Source: Kutzneria kofuensis
GTDB taxonomy: Bacteria > Actinomycetota > Actinomycetes > Mycobacteriales > Pseudonocardiaceae
Length of the DNA stretch: 64,000 nucleotides
Direction: 5' to 3'
Assembly: GCF_014203355.1 (NCBI RefSeq)
Contig: NZ_JACHIR010000001.1
Span: 1,304,038 to 1,368,037, forward strand
Shown here: piece after piece, positions 60,460 to 64,000 of the stretch
Layout of the letters: each line of letters begins with the position of its first letter
Numbering within the stretch: the first letter of the stretch is position 1
Translations under genes and position numbers: made by a program
Notes under the pieces: model-generated
What the model saw: the letters and a program-made list of their open reading frames with translations, nothing else
Database searches by the model: none
What the model was told of the DNA's origin: nothing

Positions 60460-61818
60460 TCAGCGTCCCACTCGGGTGTAGCGGTGCTTCACTCCCACCG
60501 GGAAGTACTCCGGGTCGCCGGCCGGCCGCAGCTCCACCTCGGGCAACTGCCGCTCGGCCGGCACGTAGTGGGCGAACTCGCTGTTCAGCCGGAGCAGCTG
60601 GTCCCGGATCGAGGCCGCCACCGCCGCCGCGTCACCGGTCTTGTCCGGCGCCAGCTCGACCGTGACCCGCAGCCGGCGGTCCCGGTTGTCGTCCTCGACG
60701 GCCTCCAGCACGAACTTGCCCGTCACGAAGTCGCTGATGCCCGGCTGCTCCAGCCCGACGGTCACGTTCTCCGGATACACATTGGCGCCGAAGAACGACA
60801 CGGTGAACAGGGACCGCCCGAACACGAAGACGAACGGCAGCTCGTCCCCGGCCGGCGGTTCGAAACCGTTGCTCCGGCAGAACTCCAGCATCTCGGCGTG
60901 GCCGATCACGCCGCCCTCGTCGGCGATGTGGTAGCGGATCAGCGGAATCCCGTTGTCCCCGCTGAAAAGCAGCGTCCCCTCGTGCGTCTCGAAGTACCGG
61001 CTGGCCGGGTCGTACTGGACGAGCGTCGGCAGCCGGGAGTCGCCGAACAGCTCGCGGGCCAGGTCGGGGCGGCCGGTGAGGAACCGCCTGACGCTCACGG
61101 AAAGCGCCGTCTCGTTGCCCAGCACACCGGCGTCGGCCGTGCCGTAGAGCGAGGCCACGTGCCGCACCGGGTCCTCGATGCTCGCCCGCTGCGACACCAG
61201 GTCCCGCCACTCCTCGCTGAACACCTCCCCCGCCAGCACCAACTTGACGTCGTACCGATCCCAGTGCTCGCCGGAGTCGATCACGTCCTTGACGAACGGC
61301 GGGTAGCCCAGCAGCACCGTCTGGTCGAAGTGCTGGGCCAACTCCGGGATCACGCGGAGGATCTCCGCCTTGTTGTTGCCCGGGGCCACCGACGTGATGC
61401 GGTAGCCCTTCGCCGCCAGGTGGCGCACGCACGCCAGCGTGAACAGGCCGCCGACCCACGTGCCCAGCGGGAAGCAGACCACCGCCAGTGTCGACTTCTC
61501 CGCGGCGTCGAAGCCGTCCCGGAAGATCTGTTCGAACCGCTGCGTGATGTGCCGTTCGTCCTCCACCGACCTCGGCCAGATGGTCGGCTCGCCGCTCGAC
61601 CCCGAGGACACCGCGATCATGTCGCACCCGTCGAGCCGGCCGCCCCGGCACAGCTCCGGCAGCGGATACCGCCGATGGTAGGAGTTCTTGTCCAGCATCG
61701 GCAGCTCCGCGAAGCCGGTCACCCGCGCCGGATCGATGTCGCGATCCGCCAAGAACTTGCCGTACGCCGGCACCGTCGCCGCCACGTCCCGGAACAGCTC
61801 CATCGGCTCGTTGTTCAC
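60460..61818 (-). CDS. Adenylate-forming enzyme, phenylacetate-CoA-ligase-like
   Basis: The 452-aa product has the PaaK-like pattern. DMIAVSSGSSGEPTIWPRSV is the AMP-binding P-loop, SLYGTADAG and RYHIADEG follow, and a small C-terminal domain has RLRVTVELAP. It probably activates a carboxylic acid to its adenylate or CoA ester. GTG at 61818 lies 7 nt after TAGGGT (leaderless); an upstream ATG at 61848 is less likely. Its promoter overlaps that of the divergent small membrane protein. Confidence 0.85.
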   Translation of the reverse strand: MNNEPMELFRDVAATVPAYGKFLADRDIDPARVTGFAELPMLDKNSYHRRYPLPELCRGGRLDGCDMIAVSSGSSGEPTIWPRSVEDERHITQRFEQIFRDGFDAAEKSTLAVVCFPLGTWVGGLFTLACVRHLAAKGYRITSVAPGNNKAEILRVIPELAQHFDQTVLLGYPPFVKDVIDSGEHWDRYDVKLVLAGEVFSEEWRDLVSQRASIEDPVRHVASLYGTADAGVLGNETALSVSVRRFLTGRPDLARELFGDSRLPTLVQYDPASRYFETHEGTLLFSGDNGIPLIRYHIADEGGVIGHAEMLEFCRSNGFEPPAGDELPFVFVFGRSLFTVSFFGANVYPENVTVGLEQPGISDFVTGKFVLEAVEDDNRDRRLRVTVELAPDKTGDAAAVAASIRDQLLRLNSEFAHYVPAERQLPEVELRPAGDPEYFPVGVKHRYTRVGR

Positions 61819-61853
61819 TCTGCCGACCCTACCGGCCGGAACTACCATGAGCT

Positions 61854-62240
61854 GTGGCCGGCGTGGCGGTTGCCAACCTGCTGCTGTACCTCGTGTTGAC
61901 GATGGTGCCGGCGGCCGTCTGCTGGCTGGTCCTGCAGGGCCCTCGGGCCCTCTCGTGGCTCCGCCGGCGGCGCTCGCCTCCCACTCCCAGCGGCCCCTCC
62001 ATCCAGGTCCTCGCCCAGCGCCTCCGCCGTGTGCACCGGACCCTCCTCGACTTCGAGCCCGGCACCCCGGCGCTGCGGCGCTTCGCCGCCCGCCAGGCCT
62101 ACGACGACCTCCTCCGCCAGGCCTGCCGTGCCCTCGATGTGGAGCACCGGCTGGACGAGGTGCCGGAGGGCATCGACAAGGAGATCGAGCGGTTGCGGGT
62201 GGAGGAGGCGCTGCGGCGGGCCGGCCTGCGGATCCCCTAG
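61854..62240 (+). CDS. Small membrane-anchored protein of unknown function
   Basis: The 128-aa product has one N-terminal membrane helix (VANLLLYLVLTMVPAAVCWL) and a basic SWLRRRR cytoplasmic junction. A helical soluble domain follows (VLAQRLRRVHRTLLDFEPGT, DDLLRQACRALDVEHRLDEV). The GTG start is 5 nt after TACCAT and probably leaderless. I recognise no family; similar small proteins occur in Pseudonocardiales. Confidence 0.75.
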   Translation: MAGVAVANLLLYLVLTMVPAAVCWLVLQGPRALSWLRRRRSPPTPSGPSIQVLAQRLRRVHRTLLDFEPGTPALRRFAARQAYDDLLRQACRALDVEHRLDEVPEGIDKEIERLRVEEALRRAGLRIP

Positions 62241-62247
62241 TGAGGGT

Positions 62248-63999
62248 TCAAGTCGTCGAGGCGATGTCGTTGGCGGCCACGTACCCGAAGGTCATCGCGG
62301 GGCCGATGGTGGAGCCGGCGCCGGCGTAGCTGTGGCCCATGACGGCCGCGCTGGCGTTGCCGGCGGCCCAGAGGCCCAAGATGGCCGAACCGTCCTCGCG
62401 CAGGACCCGGGCGCGCTCGTCGGTGACGAGGCCGCCCTTGGTGCCGAGGTCGCCGGGGACGATCTTGAAGGCGTAGAAGGGGGCCTCCCACAGCGGGGCG
62501 AGGCAGGAGTTGGGCAGCACGGCCGGATCGGTGTAGTAGTGGTCGTACGCGCTCCGGCCCCGTCGGAAGTCGGCGTCGACGCCGCTGAAGGCGAAGCCGT
62601 TGAAGCGGTTGACGGTGGTGCGGAGCGTCGCGGACGGAACGCCGATCTTGGTGGCGAGGTCCTCGATGGTCCACGCCTGGACAACCGCGCCGGACTGGTA
62701 CCAGGCGTCGGGGAAGGGCAGCGCGGGCAGCACATCCCGGAACAGGTACCGGTTGCGGTAGTTCTGGTCGGTGATCATCCACGCGGGGATGTCCGGCGCG
62801 GTCGGGTTCTTGTCGTACATGACGTGCACGACGTCGCTGTAGGGCGCGGCCTCGTTGACGAAGCGCGAACCGGCCTGGTTGACGATGAGGCTGCCGGGCA
62901 GAGTCCGCTCGGCCAGGCAGAAGTAGGGCTCGTCGGGCAGCGGAATCGCCGGCCCCCACCAGGAATCCTCCATCAGGTTCAGCGCGGCGCCGAGCCGGAT
63001 GCCGGCCTGGATGCCGTCGCCGGTGTTCTCCTTGGCCCCGACCGTCCAATATGTAGTGATGGGCTGCCGTTGGTACTGGACGCGCATGTCGGCGTTGTGC
63101 TCGAACCCGCCGGAACCGATCATCACGCCGCGCCGGGCCCGCACCAGGCCGGGAACTCCGTTGCTGGTCACGACAACGCCGGTGACCCGGTCGCCCTCGA
63201 CGTGAAGATCGGTGAGCGGAGTGTTCAGCCACACGGGCACGTTCGCGCCCATCAGACCCGCCCGCAGGCCGGCGGCGAGGGCTTGTCCCATGGTCAACGG
63301 TTTCTGCCCGGCGGCCGCGGCGGCTGTGCCACGGGCAAGGCAGCCGGCGGACACGGCGACGCCCTTTGCGTTGACAGCGGCCAGGTTCAGCCACTTGTAC
63401 TCGGAGCTGAACACCACAAGACCGGCCGGCACGGGAAGGTAGGCGGGATTCAGGTGGGCCAACTCCGCGCCGAGCAGGTTGCCGTCGAACATGTCCGGCT
63501 CGATGGACCGCCCGTTCGGCATGCCGCCGGGCAGCTCCGGGTAGTAGTCGCTGTAGCCGTCCATGAACCGGAAGCGCAGCGGACTGTTGTTGAGAACAAA
63601 CGAAATCATCGCCGGCCCGTTGTCCAGGTACGCCTTCTGCCGGGCCGGCGACGAGCCGTCACCGACAACGGCGGCCAGGTACTGCGCGGCCTTGGCGTAG
63701 GTGTCGGGCACGCCGGCGGCGAGGATGACCGGGTTGTTGGGAATCCAGATCCCGGCGCCGGACCGCGCGGCGGAACCGCCGAACGTCGGCGCCTTCTCCA
63801 CCACCACGCAGCTCAACCCGCGCTTGGCCGCGGTCAGCGCGGCGGTCATGCCGGACGCCCCGGAGCCGACGACGACAACGTCGTACTCGCCGAGCACGGG
63901 CAGACTGCTTGCGCCGGCGGGGAAACGGCTCAGCAGGGTGGTGGCGACGGCGAGACCCGAGCCGCGCAGGACCTGGCGGCGCGAGAAGATGTCGGACAT
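62248..63999 (-). CDS. Tat-exported FAD-dependent oxidoreductase (ketosteroid-dehydrogenase/fumarate-reductase type)
   Basis: The 583-aa product has a Tat signal (SRRQVLRGSGLAVATTLLSR) and an FAD-binding YDVVVVGSGASGMTAALTAA. GGSAARSGAGIWIPNN follows, and the C-terminal flavin loop reads LWAAGNASAAVMGHSYAGAG. This is the 3-ketosteroid dehydrogenase/fumarate reductase flavoprotein family. The export signal and cofactor imply folding before Tat export. The electron acceptor and substrate are unknown. The start codon is at the window's right edge, but the gene is complete. Confidence 0.9.
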   Translation of the reverse strand: MSDIFSRRQVLRGSGLAVATTLLSRFPAGASSLPVLGEYDVVVVGSGASGMTAALTAAKRGLSCVVVEKAPTFGGSAARSGAGIWIPNNPVILAAGVPDTYAKAAQYLAAVVGDGSSPARQKAYLDNGPAMISFVLNNSPLRFRFMDGYSDYYPELPGGMPNGRSIEPDMFDGNLLGAELAHLNPAYLPVPAGLVVFSSEYKWLNLAAVNAKGVAVSAGCLARGTAAAAAGQKPLTMGQALAAGLRAGLMGANVPVWLNTPLTDLHVEGDRVTGVVVTSNGVPGLVRARRGVMIGSGGFEHNADMRVQYQRQPITTYWTVGAKENTGDGIQAGIRLGAALNLMEDSWWGPAIPLPDEPYFCLAERTLPGSLIVNQAGSRFVNEAAPYSDVVHVMYDKNPTAPDIPAWMITDQNYRNRYLFRDVLPALPFPDAWYQSGAVVQAWTIEDLATKIGVPSATLRTTVNRFNGFAFSGVDADFRRGRSAYDHYYTDPAVLPNSCLAPLWEAPFYAFKIVPGDLGTKGGLVTDERARVLREDGSAILGLWAAGNASAAVMGHSYAGAGSTIGPAMTFGYVAANDIASTT

Positions 64000-64000
64000 G

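Overview
The window is 64 kb of very GC-rich DNA with dense genes on both strands, frequent GTG and TTG starts, and many -10-like hexamers only 5-8 nt before the start codon (leaderless messages). Together with the family content (AfsR/SARP regulator, ClgR/PopR-like XRE regulator with a paired clpP operon, CGNR, DUF427 and ECF41 proteins, F420/PPOX enzymes, several TetR and Lrp regulators) this points to a large-genome actinomycete, most likely Pseudonocardiales (Kutzneria/Saccharothrix-like; the genus is inference). I see no rRNA, tRNA, insertion sequence, prophage or CRISPR array. It reads as accessory chromosome: small regulator-plus-enzyme units, at least five decayed genes and several apparent pseudoenzymes.

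1-6.4 kb: a minus-strand operon that I cannot match to a described system. It encodes two paralogous proteins with very acidic Glu/Tyr-rich N-termini and cationic or amphipathic bodies, an HEXXH gluzincin-like metalloprotease, two proteins without recognised domains, and the start of an M20-type peptidase. A small LuxR-type regulator is divergent. 6.5-10.2 kb: a DinB protein; an XRE regulator ending in Leu-Ala-Ala next to a ClpP pair in which one subunit has Ala in place of the catalytic Ser; an ECF41 sigma gene and a divergent AhpD-like gene, each with a full ECF41-type promoter. 10.2-18 kb: a TetR/FAD-monooxygenase operon behind a 17-bp-arm operator, a coiled-coil lipoprotein, a six-unit palindromic repeat array, small stress or unknown genes, an O-methyltransferase, a second sigma/SnoaL pair, and a DUF427-SDR remnant-VOC operon.

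18-35 kb: a CGNR regulator, a MOSC-reductase-ferredoxin fusion, a beta-lactamase-like protein, a GH3 protein lacking catalytic motifs with a divergent LacI regulator, a secreted two-repeat protein, an epimerase/TetR pair, argG with an ArgR-type operator and leaderless promoter, an Lrp-controlled PLP lyase, a GNAT, a luciferase-like oxidoreductase, and an ABC-F gene with a leader peptide and hairpins. 35-44 kb: HbpS-like and SDR genes, an MFS remnant, another SDR, a membrane protein, an amidohydrolase, a second lipoprotein sharing a promoter element with the first, an Hsp20 gene with an HspR (HAIR)-like site, and a YheO-like regulator, aminotransferase and decayed ornithine cyclodeaminase.

44-64 kb: a hydrolase with Asn at the nucleophile position behind a leader peptide and hairpin; a membrane protein joining a cytoplasmic DNA-binding domain to external peptidoglycan-binding and inactive lysozyme-like domains, next to an M15 carboxypeptidase; an AfsR-type regulator; a MarR-GNAT fusion; an S9 peptidase; an aldo/keto reductase; a transglutaminase-like gene with a MerR-like promoter; a methyltransferase; a double Lrp regulator; a catalase-related protein; a tandem TetR; an adenylate-forming enzyme; and a Tat-exported flavoprotein. 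Recurrent themes are self-regulated divergent gene pairs, leader-controlled genes, and enzymes turned into probable sensors or scaffolds.
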